The translations under genes were made by a program, and so were the position numbers. A stretch of 64,000 nt of DNA from Streptomyces sp. NBC_01294 (lineage in GTDB: Bacteria > Actinomycetota > Actinomycetes > Streptomycetales > Streptomycetaceae), in contig NZ_CP108423.1 in the NCBI RefSeq assembly GCF_035917235.1, forward strand, positions 2,793,001-2,857,000, read 5' to 3'. Of this stretch, positions 8,734 to 15,575 are shown one piece after another. The notes under the pieces were generated by a model, which saw only the letters and a program-made list of their open reading frames with translations, searched no databases and was not told the origin of the DNA. Each line of letters begins with the position of its first letter. The stretch's first letter is position 1.

Positions 8734-10398
8734 TCAGACCTCGTACGGCTGGACGACGATGAAATTGCCGGGAGCGCCGCGGAACTGGAGGTTCACGGTC
8801 TCCCCGCTGTGGCCCGGGTAGGCGTTGCGCCGCAGCCGGACCTGGCTGGACAGGATCACCTGCGCGGCGGAGGACCAGGCGACGATGGCGTTGCTGTCCG
8901 CGAAGGTGGTCGGGGTGACGGGCAGGACCACCGGGACGCCGTGCGTCTTGACGATGACCGTGCCGGTGCCCTGGAACTGCATGGTGAACAGGGCGCCGCC
9001 GGGAATGCCGTGGCCCTCGATCCGGCGGATCTCGTGCTGGAGCGACTCGTCGAAGGCGAGCACGGCCTCGGCGGAGACGCAGATTCCGTCGCCCTGGAGC
9101 TCGATGGCGTGCAGGTGGGCGCCGTCCTCGGCGAGGAAGACCTGGCCGCGGCCGGTGCACCGCATGAGCTGCATCTCCTGGCCGGTGGCGTTGCCGACGA
9201 TGCGTCCGGCGAAGCCCGCGCCCTTGTAGCTGAAGTCGACCTTGCCCTGGTACAGCACCATGCTGCCCTGGCGTGCGAGGACGGCCTGGCCGCCCATCGC
9301 GAGGTCGACCCGCATGAGTTGCTGGTTCTGCGGGGTCCAGCGGCTGCCCGTGGGGGCTTCCTTGTACGGCTGGAGCGCGGCGGCCAGTCCGGCGGCCGGG
9401 GCCGCGGCCTGGGGCGCGTAGCCGGGCTGCTGGCCCGGGACCTGGCCCGGGGGCTGGCCGGGGACCTGACCGTAGCCCGGCTGCTGCCCGTAGGGCGCCG
9501 GGGCGGGCGGCGGGACCTGGCCCGGGTACTGGCCGGGGACCTGTCCCGGAACCTGACCGGGGACCTGGCCGTACGAGGGCTGCTGCGGCTGCGGCGGCTG
9601 GCCGTACGGCGCGGGGGCCTGCGGGGCGATCGGCGCGGCCATGGTGGGCGCGGCGTGCACCGGAGCGGGAGCCGCGGGCTGCTGGTACTGCTGCGGCTGC
9701 GGCACGGCGGCGGGCGCGGGCGCACCGAAGGACGGCGCGGGGGCCGGTGCCTGCGGGGCCTGCGGGGCCGGAGCCGGGGCGCCGAAGGACGGGGCCGGTG
9801 CGGCCGCCTGCGGCGGCGCGCCGAACCCGGGCGAGGCGGCGGCCGGGGCCTGCTGCTGCGGCTGCGCCTCCTCGGCGACCTCGCCGCCGAAGTTCTTCAG
9901 CAGCGCGTCGAGCCCGCCGTCGAAGCCCTGGCCGACGGCGGCGAAGCGCCACACGTCCTTGAGGTAGAAGTCGCCGAGCATCACGGCCCGCTCGGTGGTG
10001 AACTCCGCACCGGTGAACGCGTACCGGACGACTTCTTCGCCGCCGGCGACGATCCGGATGTAACCCGGGCCGACCTGCGACATCTGTCCGGCGCCGTCGA
10101 TGGTGGCGGTGAAGGACAGCTTGTGGATGGACGCCGGAATGCGATCCAGCGTCACCCGGAAGGATTCGGTGTCGCCCGACTGCGCACCGAGTTGCTGAAT
10201 GGACTCTTCCGGCGACTTCGGCTGATTGAAGAAGACGAAGTAACGGTCGTCCGACAACTGCTCATTGGCGTCGAGGCCGAAACAGCTGATGTCGAAGGTG
10301 AGTCCGGGCCCGGCGATCTGGACGCCTACGTACAGATCGGTGCCCGCCGTCAGATCACTGATCTTGGCCTTGTGGCCGCGTTGGAATTCCCTGGCCAT
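8734..10398 (-). CDS. TerD-AIM24 fusion protein
   Basis: 554 residues, first gene of the operon. Residues 1-180 are a TerD domain: LYVGVQIAGPGLTFDISCFG, LDANEQLSDDRYFVFFNQPK and AVMLGDFYLKDVWRFAAVGQ, with acidic Ca2+-binding-type residues. Residues 185-345 form a low-complexity Pro/Gln/Gly/Ala linker with repeats such as GQVPGQVPGQVPGQYPGQ. Residues 350-554 are an AIM24 barrel (LMRVDLAMGGQAVLARQGSM, LMRCTGRGQVFLAEDGA). TerD proteins bind calcium and are linked to tellurite, phage and stress phenotypes. The fusion with two free AIM24 partners suggests a Ca2+-responsive scaffold, which is inference. ATG 10398 follows GGGGGA. Confidence 0.9.
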   Translation of the reverse strand: MAREFQRGHKAKISDLTAGTDLYVGVQIAGPGLTFDISCFGLDANEQLSDDRYFVFFNQPKSPEESIQQLGAQSGDTESFRVTLDRIPASIHKLSFTATIDGAGQMSQVGPGYIRIVAGGEEVVRYAFTGAEFTTERAVMLGDFYLKDVWRFAAVGQGFDGGLDALLKNFGGEVAEEAQPQQQAPAAASPGFGAPPQAAAPAPSFGAPAPAPQAPQAPAPAPSFGAPAPAAVPQPQQYQQPAAPAPVHAAPTMAAPIAPQAPAPYGQPPQPQQPSYGQVPGQVPGQVPGQYPGQVPPPAPAPYGQQPGYGQVPGQPPGQVPGQQPGYAPQAAAPAAGLAAALQPYKEAPTGSRWTPQNQQLMRVDLAMGGQAVLARQGSMVLYQGKVDFSYKGAGFAGRIVGNATGQEMQLMRCTGRGQVFLAEDGAHLHAIELQGDGICVSAEAVLAFDESLQHEIRRIEGHGIPGGALFTMQFQGTGTVIVKTHGVPVVLPVTPTTFADSNAIVAWSSAAQVILSSQVRLRRNAYPGHSGETVNLQFRGAPGNFIVVQPYEV

Positions 10399-10536
10399 AC
10401 GTAACGACCGTCCCCCATCCCGACTGTGAATACGTGCCGCTCAGGCTAACGGCATCTGCCGACATCCGGCCAAGTCGGTACCGACCCGGTACAAAGACAC
10501 TGGGTGACACGACCGGCGGACGCCGGAGTTCCGGGC

Positions 10537-11076
10537 TCATTCATCGCGGGCGGCGGGCACTTTCGGGAGGCGCTCGGCCGCCACCACGCCCTCCAGGTAC
10601 CCGCGGGCCCGCTCGGTGCGCGGGTAGGCCTCCAGCAGTTCCCAGAAGCGGGGGCCGTGGCCGGGCACGAGGAGGTGGGCCAGCTCGTGCAGGAGGACGT
10701 AGTCGATGACGTACTCCGGCATCCCCTGGAGGCGGTGCGAGAGCCGGATGCTGCCCTCGGCCGGGGTGCAGGAGCCCCAGCGGGTGTTCTGGTTGGTGAC
10801 CCAGCGGACCGTGCGGGGGCGGGCCCGGCCGTCGAAGTACTGCTCGGACAGGCGCTCGGCGCGCTCGGTGAGTTCCGCGTCCCCGAGGGTGCGCTTGCTC
10901 TCCTGGGCGGCCAGCTTGTCGAGCATGACGCCCACCCAGCGCTGCTCCTCCGCCTCGGACATCCGGGCAGGGATGAGGACGACCGTACGGTCACCCTCGC
11001 GATAGGCGGATACGGTCCTGCGGCGGCGCGCGCTCCGGCGGACTTCGACGGCGCGCTGCGGTGGGTCGGCGGACAC
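10537..11076 (-). CDS. YgjP/WLM-type zinc metallopeptidase (M48-like)
   Basis: 179 residues from GTG 11076; the frame stays open to ATG 11175 but that extension looks like intergenic DNA. The zinc site is HELAHLLVPGHGPRFWELLE: HExxH, with a third histidine in GHGPRFW. Upstream is TRWGSCTPAEGSIRLSHRL, the hallmark of the YgjP-like domain (DUF45), which resembles SprT-type proteases. The N-terminus contains ARRRRTVSAYREGDRTVVLIP. It is a cytoplasmic peptidase of unknown substrate; homologues sit beside restriction and repair genes in some bacteria. It is divergent from the ThiF-like gene, sharing a 225-base upstream region. Confidence 0.85.
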   Translation of the reverse strand: MSADPPQRAVEVRRSARRRRTVSAYREGDRTVVLIPARMSEAEEQRWVGVMLDKLAAQESKRTLGDAELTERAERLSEQYFDGRARPRTVRWVTNQNTRWGSCTPAEGSIRLSHRLQGMPEYVIDYVLLHELAHLLVPGHGPRFWELLEAYPRTERARGYLEGVVAAERLPKVPAARDE

Positions 11077-11301
11077 GCCACGACGGTACCCGGTACCGGT
11101 GGCCGAAGTCCCGACCGTCCGGCCCTCGAACACGGGCGATTCGCGGCCGATATCCGGAACACCATTTCCCTTCATCTCATATGCCTAATACCTCTCACCT
11201 GTGGACAATTTCCTGCACCGTTTCCGGCGGACGGGCAGTGTTGCGGGAGAGCGGGAAACAGGCGGCGCGAGTCCGCACGGGAAATCGAGGGGGGACCGGA
11301 C

Positions 11302-12447
11302 ATGTATCCGAAGGTGAAGCCGGCGCTGGCGCGGGCCTGGCGGGATCGGGAGACGGTGCAGTTCGGGGTGACGCCCGCCCATGCGGTGGTGCTCGGCCCC
11401 GTGGACACGGCGACGGGTGCGCTCATCGACCGGATCGACGGAACACGGGGGATGGAGCTGCTGCGGGCCGAGGCCTCGGGGATGGGCCTGCCGGACGGCC
11501 GGGCCGACGAGGTGGTCAGGCGGCTGGCCGGGGCGGGTCTGCTCGACGACGCGACGGCGGGCGGCCCGCGGGCCCAGGCCGTGCGCAGGCATCCGGAGGC
11601 CGTGGAGCGGCTGGGGCCCGATCTGGGCTCGCTCTCCCTGGTCCACCGGGAACCGGGCGGGGACTTACGGGGTGTCGCCGCGCGCCGGGTGATACGGGTG
11701 CGGGTGCGCGGGAGCGGCCGGGTGGGCGCCGTCATCGCCGCGGTCCTGGCCGGGGCCGGCGTGGGCCGGGTCGACGTGCTCGACGGGGGCCGGGTGGAGC
11801 CCGCGGACGTGGCCCCGGGCGGGCTGGATCCCGGGAGCGTGGGCCGGCTGCGGGCCGAGGCCGCGGGGAAGCTGGTGCGCGCGTCGGCCCCGGGGCGCGG
11901 CCCGCGGACCGCGGAGGACGAGGGCCCGGAGCCGGGGCTGGCCCTGGTGGTGGTCGCGCCGCGGGACGGGCTGCAGGCCTGGGCCCCGGATCCGGACACC
12001 GCGGCCGACTGGGTCGCTACGGGCGTCCCGCACCTGTACGCGGGGGTGTTGGAGGGGACGGGGCTGGTGGGGCCGCTGGTACTGCCGGGCGCGACGGCGT
12101 GCGCGGGGTGCATGGAGCGCGAGCGGGTGGACCGGGACGCGGCCTGGCCGAGGATGCTGGTGCAGTGGCGCTCCGCCCACCGGCGGCGCACGGGCGCCGC
12201 GTGCGACCTGGGCCTGTCGACGGCGGTGGCCGGCCTGGCCGCGGCCCACGCGCTCTCCTTCCTCGACGGGCGGCTGCCCGCGTCCACCGCGGCCCGCTGG
12301 GAGACGGCCCTGCCCGCCCTCCACTGGGAACCCACCCCGGTCCACCCCCACCCCGACTGCCCCTGCGGCGCGAGCGCGGAACGTCCGGGCCCGCCCGAGT
12401 ACGCCGGACCGGTCGCGGGGGAGGATCGGGAGCGGACCGGCCAGTAG
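11302..12447 (+). CDS. E1/ThiF-like protein related to RiPP (TOMM) leader-binding partners
   Basis: 381 residues, ATG after GAGGGGGG. The N-terminal 90 residues (VQFGVTPAHAVVLGPVDTAT, then RADEVVRRLAGAGLLDD) resemble the winged-helix leader-binding (RRE-like) region of ocin-ThiF-like proteins. A Rossmann E1-like core follows: VRVRGSGRVGAVIAAVLAGA, VGRVDVLDGGRVEPADV. C-terminal cysteines CAGC and CPCG could bind a structural zinc. The adenylation residues of active ThiF/MoeB (the Arg and Lys after the D-x-V strand) are not evident, so it may be a pseudo-E1. It precedes the ABC1 kinase gene by 89 bases. It corresponds in position to Rv3196 of M. tuberculosis. No YcaO or precursor peptide is nearby. 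Confidence 0.7.
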   Translation: MYPKVKPALARAWRDRETVQFGVTPAHAVVLGPVDTATGALIDRIDGTRGMELLRAEASGMGLPDGRADEVVRRLAGAGLLDDATAGGPRAQAVRRHPEAVERLGPDLGSLSLVHREPGGDLRGVAARRVIRVRVRGSGRVGAVIAAVLAGAGVGRVDVLDGGRVEPADVAPGGLDPGSVGRLRAEAAGKLVRASAPGRGPRTAEDEGPEPGLALVVVAPRDGLQAWAPDPDTAADWVATGVPHLYAGVLEGTGLVGPLVLPGATACAGCMERERVDRDAAWPRMLVQWRSAHRRRTGAACDLGLSTAVAGLAAAHALSFLDGRLPASTAARWETALPALHWEPTPVHPHPDCPCGASAERPGPPEYAGPVAGEDRERTGQ

Positions 12448-12536
12448 GGCCATGACAGGATGCGTTGAGGCTGTCGGGTCGGAGGGTTCCTGAAACCGCC
12501 GCTTGCTGCGCAGCTGTCTGGGAAATGGAGGGGCGT

Positions 12537-13865
12537 ATGTCTGATCTTCCCCGGAAGGCGGTCACCCGTACCGTCAAGCTGGCCGCGCTGCCGCTCGGCA
12601 TCGCGGGCCGGGCCACCTGGGGGCTGGGCAAGCGGATCGGGGGCAAGTCGGCGGAGATCGTGGCACGCGAGCTCCAGCAGCGCACCGCCGAGCAGTTGTT
12701 CCGCACGCTCGGGGAGCTGAAGGGTGGTGCCATGAAGTTCGGGCAGGCCCTGTCGGTCTTCGAGTCGGCCCTGCCCGAGGAGGTCGCCGGGCCCTACCGG
12801 GCGGCGCTGACCAAGCTCCAGGAGGCGGCCCCGCCGCTGCCCGCGGCGACGGTGCACCAGGTGCTGTCGGACCGTCTCGGCGCGGACTGGCGGGACCTGT
12901 TCGAGGAGTTCGAGGACAAGCCGGCCGCGGCCGCCTCGATCGGGCAGGTGCACCGGGCGGTGTGGCACGACGGCCGGCAGGTGGCGGTCAAGGTCCAGTA
13001 CCCGGGTGCGGGTGAGGCGTTGCTGTCGGATCTGAAGCAGCTGGGCCGGTTCGCGGGGCTGCTGGGTCCGCTGATCCCCGGCATGGAGATCAAGCCGCTG
13101 ATCAAGGAGTTGCGCGACCGGGTCTCGGAGGAGCTCGACTACGAGCTGGAGGCCGAGGCCCAGCGGACGCACTCGGACGCCTTCGTGGACGACCCGGACG
13201 TGGTCGTGCCGGACGTCGTGCACCAAGGCGACGAGGTGCTCGTGACCGAGTGGATGGAGGGGACCCCGCTGTCGGAGGTGATAGCGGACGGGACCCAGGA
13301 GGAGCGCGACCGCGCCGGACAGCTGCTGGCCCGGTTCCTCTTCTCCGGTCCCGCGCGCACGGGCCTGCTGCACGCGGACCCGCACCCGGGCAACTTCCGG
13401 CTGATACCGGGGGCGGACGGCCGGATGAGGCTGGGCGTCCTGGACTTCGGCACGGTCGACCGGCTGCCCGGCGGCTGGCCCAAGCCCATCGGCCGGTCGC
13501 TGCGGATGACGCTCGACGGCGATGCCGAGGGGGTCTACGGGCACCTGCGCACCGAGGGGTTCGTGAAGGAGTCCATCGATCTGGACCCCGACGCGGTGCT
13601 GGACTACCTGAAGCCGATCATCGAGCCCGCCGAGGCCGAGGAGTTCACCTTCACGCGGCCGTGGCTGCGCGGACAGGCCGCGCGGATCGCCGATCCCCGC
13701 TCCCCCGCGCACCAGTTGGGCCGGCAGATCAATCTGCCGCCCTCGTACCTGCTGATCCACCGGGTGACGCTCAGCACCATCGGGGTGCTGTGCCAGCTGG
13801 GCGCGACGGTGCGGCTGCGAGACGAACTGGACGCCTGGCTGCCGGGGTTCGCATCCGCCGAGTGA
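12537..13865 (+). CDS. ABC1/UbiB atypical kinase family protein
   Basis: 442 residues. ATG 12537 has GGAGGGG upstream. All ABC1 signatures are visible: the KxGQ element in GGAMKFGQALS, the Ala-rich nucleotide loop KPAAAASIGQVH, VAVKVQYPG (lysine), EELDYELEAEAQ (ExD motif), LLHADPHPGNF (catalytic loop) and LGVLDFGTVD (metal-binding DFG). UbiB-type proteins are ATPases/kinases acting in lipid or isoprenoid-quinone metabolism at membranes. The actinobacterial homologue Rv3197 (MABP-1) is linked to macrolide resistance and the whiB7 regulon, fitting its place beside wblC. It converges on the small zinc-ribbon gene. Confidence 0.92.
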   Translation: MSDLPRKAVTRTVKLAALPLGIAGRATWGLGKRIGGKSAEIVARELQQRTAEQLFRTLGELKGGAMKFGQALSVFESALPEEVAGPYRAALTKLQEAAPPLPAATVHQVLSDRLGADWRDLFEEFEDKPAAAASIGQVHRAVWHDGRQVAVKVQYPGAGEALLSDLKQLGRFAGLLGPLIPGMEIKPLIKELRDRVSEELDYELEAEAQRTHSDAFVDDPDVVVPDVVHQGDEVLVTEWMEGTPLSEVIADGTQEERDRAGQLLARFLFSGPARTGLLHADPHPGNFRLIPGADGRMRLGVLDFGTVDRLPGGWPKPIGRSLRMTLDGDAEGVYGHLRTEGFVKESIDLDPDAVLDYLKPIIEPAEAEEFTFTRPWLRGQAARIADPRSPAHQLGRQINLPPSYLLIHRVTLSTIGVLCQLGATVRLRDELDAWLPGFASAE

Positions 13866-13878
13866 CGCCGTAGGGGTG

Positions 13879-14085
13879 TCACCACCAGGACGAGTCGAGC
13901 CTGCCTTCGATCGCCCGGAGATTGGCGCGCGCGCAGTCGACGCAGAAGTACTGTCTGGTCCCGTTCTCCACCGAACAGGTCCAGGTGGGCGGGGCGCCGT
14001 CGGGGGCTTCTGTGCCACAGCTCGCGCAGACGACGGGCTGGGCCTCGGATCCCGACGGGGCGGGGTGGGGAGTCGGCTGGTCCAC
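13879..14085 (-). CDS. Small zinc-ribbon protein
   Basis: About 68 residues from GTG 14085; a TTG at 14127 would add 14 residues, and neither start has a convincing ribosome site. Two Cys pairs, VVCASCGTEAP and QYFCVDCARANLR, make a four-cysteine zinc ribbon, and WTCSVENGTRQ lies between them. The C-terminus is IEGRLDSSWW. This type is widespread in Streptomyces next to wblC with no known function. Its stop is 13 bases from the convergent ABC1 stop. Confidence 0.6.
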   Translation of the reverse strand: MDQPTPHPAPSGSEAQPVVCASCGTEAPDGAPPTWTCSVENGTRQYFCVDCARANLRAIEGRLDSSWW

Positions 14086-14131
14086 CTCCAGACGATATCC
14101 CCGTCCGGGGTGGACAGCCCCGCGCAACGCA

Positions 14132-14167
14132 CCGGGGGGACCGGTCCGTTCGGACCGGTCCCCCCGG
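14132..14167. terminator. Perfect hairpin terminator
   Basis: A nearly loopless inverted repeat: arms 14132-14148 and 14151-14167, reading CCGGGGGGACCGGTCCG and its complement around TT. It lies between the wblC downstream gene and the zinc-ribbon gene, so it probably ends the wblC transcript. Confidence 0.8.
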
Positions 14168-14185
14168 GGACGCTGTTTTCAGCTC

Positions 14186-14515
14186 TTAGTGCATGACGGC
14201 CATGGCCAGCGCACGGCGGGCGCGCATGGAGACGCGCTCGGCACGCCGCTGCATGCGGCGGGCGGCGACCAGGCGTACGGCGTGACGCTCGACGTCCACC
14301 TCACGCATGAGCTCGTCCATATGAGCACGAGCCAGGGCTTCTGGGATGAGTTGCATTTCGCGGGTCCTGTTCTGACGCGAGGTCATCGCGCCGGCGGTGA
14401 TGAAGTCTGCGTGGGCGGCGCCGTGGGGCTGCTCGCTCGTGGTGTGGGCGGTCATGAGGGCCTGCTTCAAGGGGTCGTGCGTCAGGGGGCGGTCGATGGT
14501 TCCGATGGCGGTCAT
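14186..14515 (-). CDS. Basic helical protein downstream of wblC
   Basis: 109 residues. Its start (ATG 14515) overlaps the wblC stop by 4 bases, so it is translationally coupled to wblC. The C-terminal half is strongly basic and helical (RHAVRLVAARRMQRRAERVS, then MRARRALAMAVMH). The N-terminus is His/Thr-rich and probably disordered. No domain is recognised. Coupling suggests coexpression during antibiotic stress. A strong hairpin follows. Confidence 0.65.
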   Translation of the reverse strand: MTAIGTIDRPLTHDPLKQALMTAHTTSEQPHGAAHADFITAGAMTSRQNRTREMQLIPEALARAHMDELMREVDVERHAVRLVAARRMQRRAERVSMRARRALAMAVMH

Positions 14516-14883
14516 GCCGCGACAACCGGGTTCTTGCGCGGACGGCCACGGGGCCGCTTGCGGGCGACGACGACACCCTGGACGAAGAGCTCGCCACCCC
14601 AGACACCCCAGGGCTCGCGGCGCTCGATCGCCCCGGCGAGGCAGGCCTCGACCAGCGGGCAGGTGCGGCAGAGCGACTTGGCGTACTCGACGTCGGCCGG
14701 GGACTCGGCGAAGAAGACCTCGGGGTCGAAGGTACGGCAGGGAACCGGGACGCCGAGGTTCTCGATGGCGTCGTCGAGCGCGGTCAGCGCGGTGAGCGGG
14801 GTCAAGGTGTGGTCCTCCGGGACTGCGGGCGGGGAGATCGTTCGGGACTGCGGTACGGACGGGGCGTGCGCTTCGAGTTGCAC
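14512..14883 (-). CDS. wblC: WhiB-family regulator WblC (WhiB7)
   Basis: 123 residues from GTG 14883, which has GAGGAAG upstream; the frame is open to 14955 but known WblC proteins begin QLEAHAP. The four [4Fe-4S] ligands are Cys49, Cys72, Cys75 and Cys81 (CRTCPLVEAC), followed by the GVWGG turn (residues 93-97). The C-terminal RGRPRK AT-hook (112-117) distinguishes WhiB7/WblC from other Wbl proteins. It binds the HrdB/SigA region 4 and activates intrinsic antibiotic-resistance genes when translation is inhibited. Its own leader contains an upstream ORF, terminator and antiterminator (described separately), implying control by transcription attenuation plus autoactivation. Confidence 0.95.
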   Translation of the reverse strand: MQLEAHAPSVPQSRTISPPAVPEDHTLTPLTALTALDDAIENLGVPVPCRTFDPEVFFAESPADVEYAKSLCRTCPLVEACLAGAIERREPWGVWGGELFVQGVVVARKRPRGRPRKNPVVAA

Positions 14884-15010
14884 GGTGGTTTCTTCCTCGT
14901 CTTGTTCGGCTGGTCGTTCCGGCCGGTCGGCCGGGTTCGGCTGGGCTGCCATCACACCGACTGGTGCTGCCAGTCCCGAGACCCCTTCGCTCCGTCGTCC
15001 CCGATCGGGG

Positions 15011-15053
15011 ACAAACAGAAGGGCCGCGGATCCCGGGTGGGGTTCCGCGGCCC
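15011..15053 (-). terminator. Intrinsic terminator in the wblC leader
   Basis: On the minus strand, a perfect 10-bp stem (GGGCCGCGGA and TCCGCGGCCC; arms 15053-15044 and 15030-15021) with a 13-base loop is followed by the T-rich TTCTGTTTGT. This is a full factor-independent terminator placed 138 bases before the wblC start, where read-through must be regulated. Confidence 0.85.
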
Positions 15054-15121
15054 TGAAGGCGCCGGCCTGATCATGCGATCAGACTGGATCACTCCAGGGT
15101 TCGAGCCCACGGAAGGCCCAC
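15021..15121 (-). promoter_or_regulatory. Attenuator: antiterminator/terminator switch of wblC
   Basis: The minus-strand segment 15121-15107 (GTGGGCCTTCCGTGG), inside the upstream ORF, can pair with 15050-15037 (CCGCGGAACCCCAC). This gives 13 base pairs (one G-U) around a 2+1 internal loop. The second partner contains 7 of the 10 bases of the left terminator arm, so the two structures exclude each other. Pairing is read directly from sequence. The inferred mechanism is that ribosome stalling in the upstream ORF changes which hairpin forms. Weak local hairpins (CCAC-CTGAT-GTGG at about 15130-15118) could hold the antiterminator strand back. Confidence 0.75.
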
Positions 15122-15408
15122 ATCAGGTGGTGCTGCTGCTTCGTCTGCTTCGTCTTGGCTCCGGCACCGGCTGCGGCTGCGGCTGCGAAGCCATAGCCGC
15201 CATGCGCCTGAGCTTCTGCTGCCAGTACTGCCACCGGTGCCAGGGTCGGTCGCTCATTGCGCTCACTGACCGGAAGGGTCGCCAGCAGGGCGGGGCGGTC
15301 GGCGGAAATCGCGGACACACCGGTACCCAGAAGGGAGACGGAACCGAGCAGGCAGGAAGCGTCGACCGAGCGATCGGTCATTTTGGTGAAGGTCATGAAG
15401 CTGGTCAC
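15079..15408 (-). CDS. Upstream ORF (leader protein) of wblC
   Basis: 109 codons from GTG 15408, with a strong GAGAGGAGG site 9 bases upstream; ATG 15396 is an alternative. The N-terminal part (FTKMTDRSVDASCLLGSVSL) is followed by Ala-rich stretches (AAEAQAHGGYGFAAAAAAGA), a basic KTKQTKQQHH and a short end MWAFRGLEPWSDPV. The stop lies 25 bases before the terminator stem, and codons Met-Trp-Ala-Phe-Arg-Gly cover the antiterminator strand. It most likely acts as a translation sensor for wblC rather than as a functional protein, though a stable product cannot be excluded. Confidence 0.65.
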   Translation of the reverse strand: MTSFMTFTKMTDRSVDASCLLGSVSLLGTGVSAISADRPALLATLPVSERNERPTLAPVAVLAAEAQAHGGYGFAAAAAAGAGAKTKQTKQQHHLMWAFRGLEPWSDPV

Positions 15409-15525
15409 TGGTCTCGCCTCCTCTCGGCGTCTCGGGGACCCGGCCCGAGGGCCTGTCCCATGCGTATTCGGATAAGTACAGCACGGATCCAGGGCTTTGG
15501 AGAAGCCACCGTTTCCGTTGCTAAG

Positions 15526-15564
15526 AACCTATGGGTCTTCGCTGGGCATGTGCAAACTATTTTT
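15526..15564 (-). promoter_or_regulatory. Candidate WblC-autoactivated promoter
   Basis: On the minus strand AAAAATA (15564-15558), then TTGCAC (15555-15550), an 18-base spacer and TAGGTT (15531-15526). An A/T stretch just upstream of the -35 hexamer is the known signature of WhiB7/WblC-dependent promoters, where the AT-hook contacts the minor groove. It sits only some 15 bases beyond the uvrD2 stop and would give a leader of about 640 bases to wblC. Confidence 0.6.
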
Positions 15565-15575
15565 CCGACGAGTTT

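Noticed and set aside
14512..14955. Longer wblC start at 14955
   Set aside because: The extra 24 residues are low complexity and no good ribosome site precedes them; GTG 14883 has GAGGAAG and matches known WblC N-termini.
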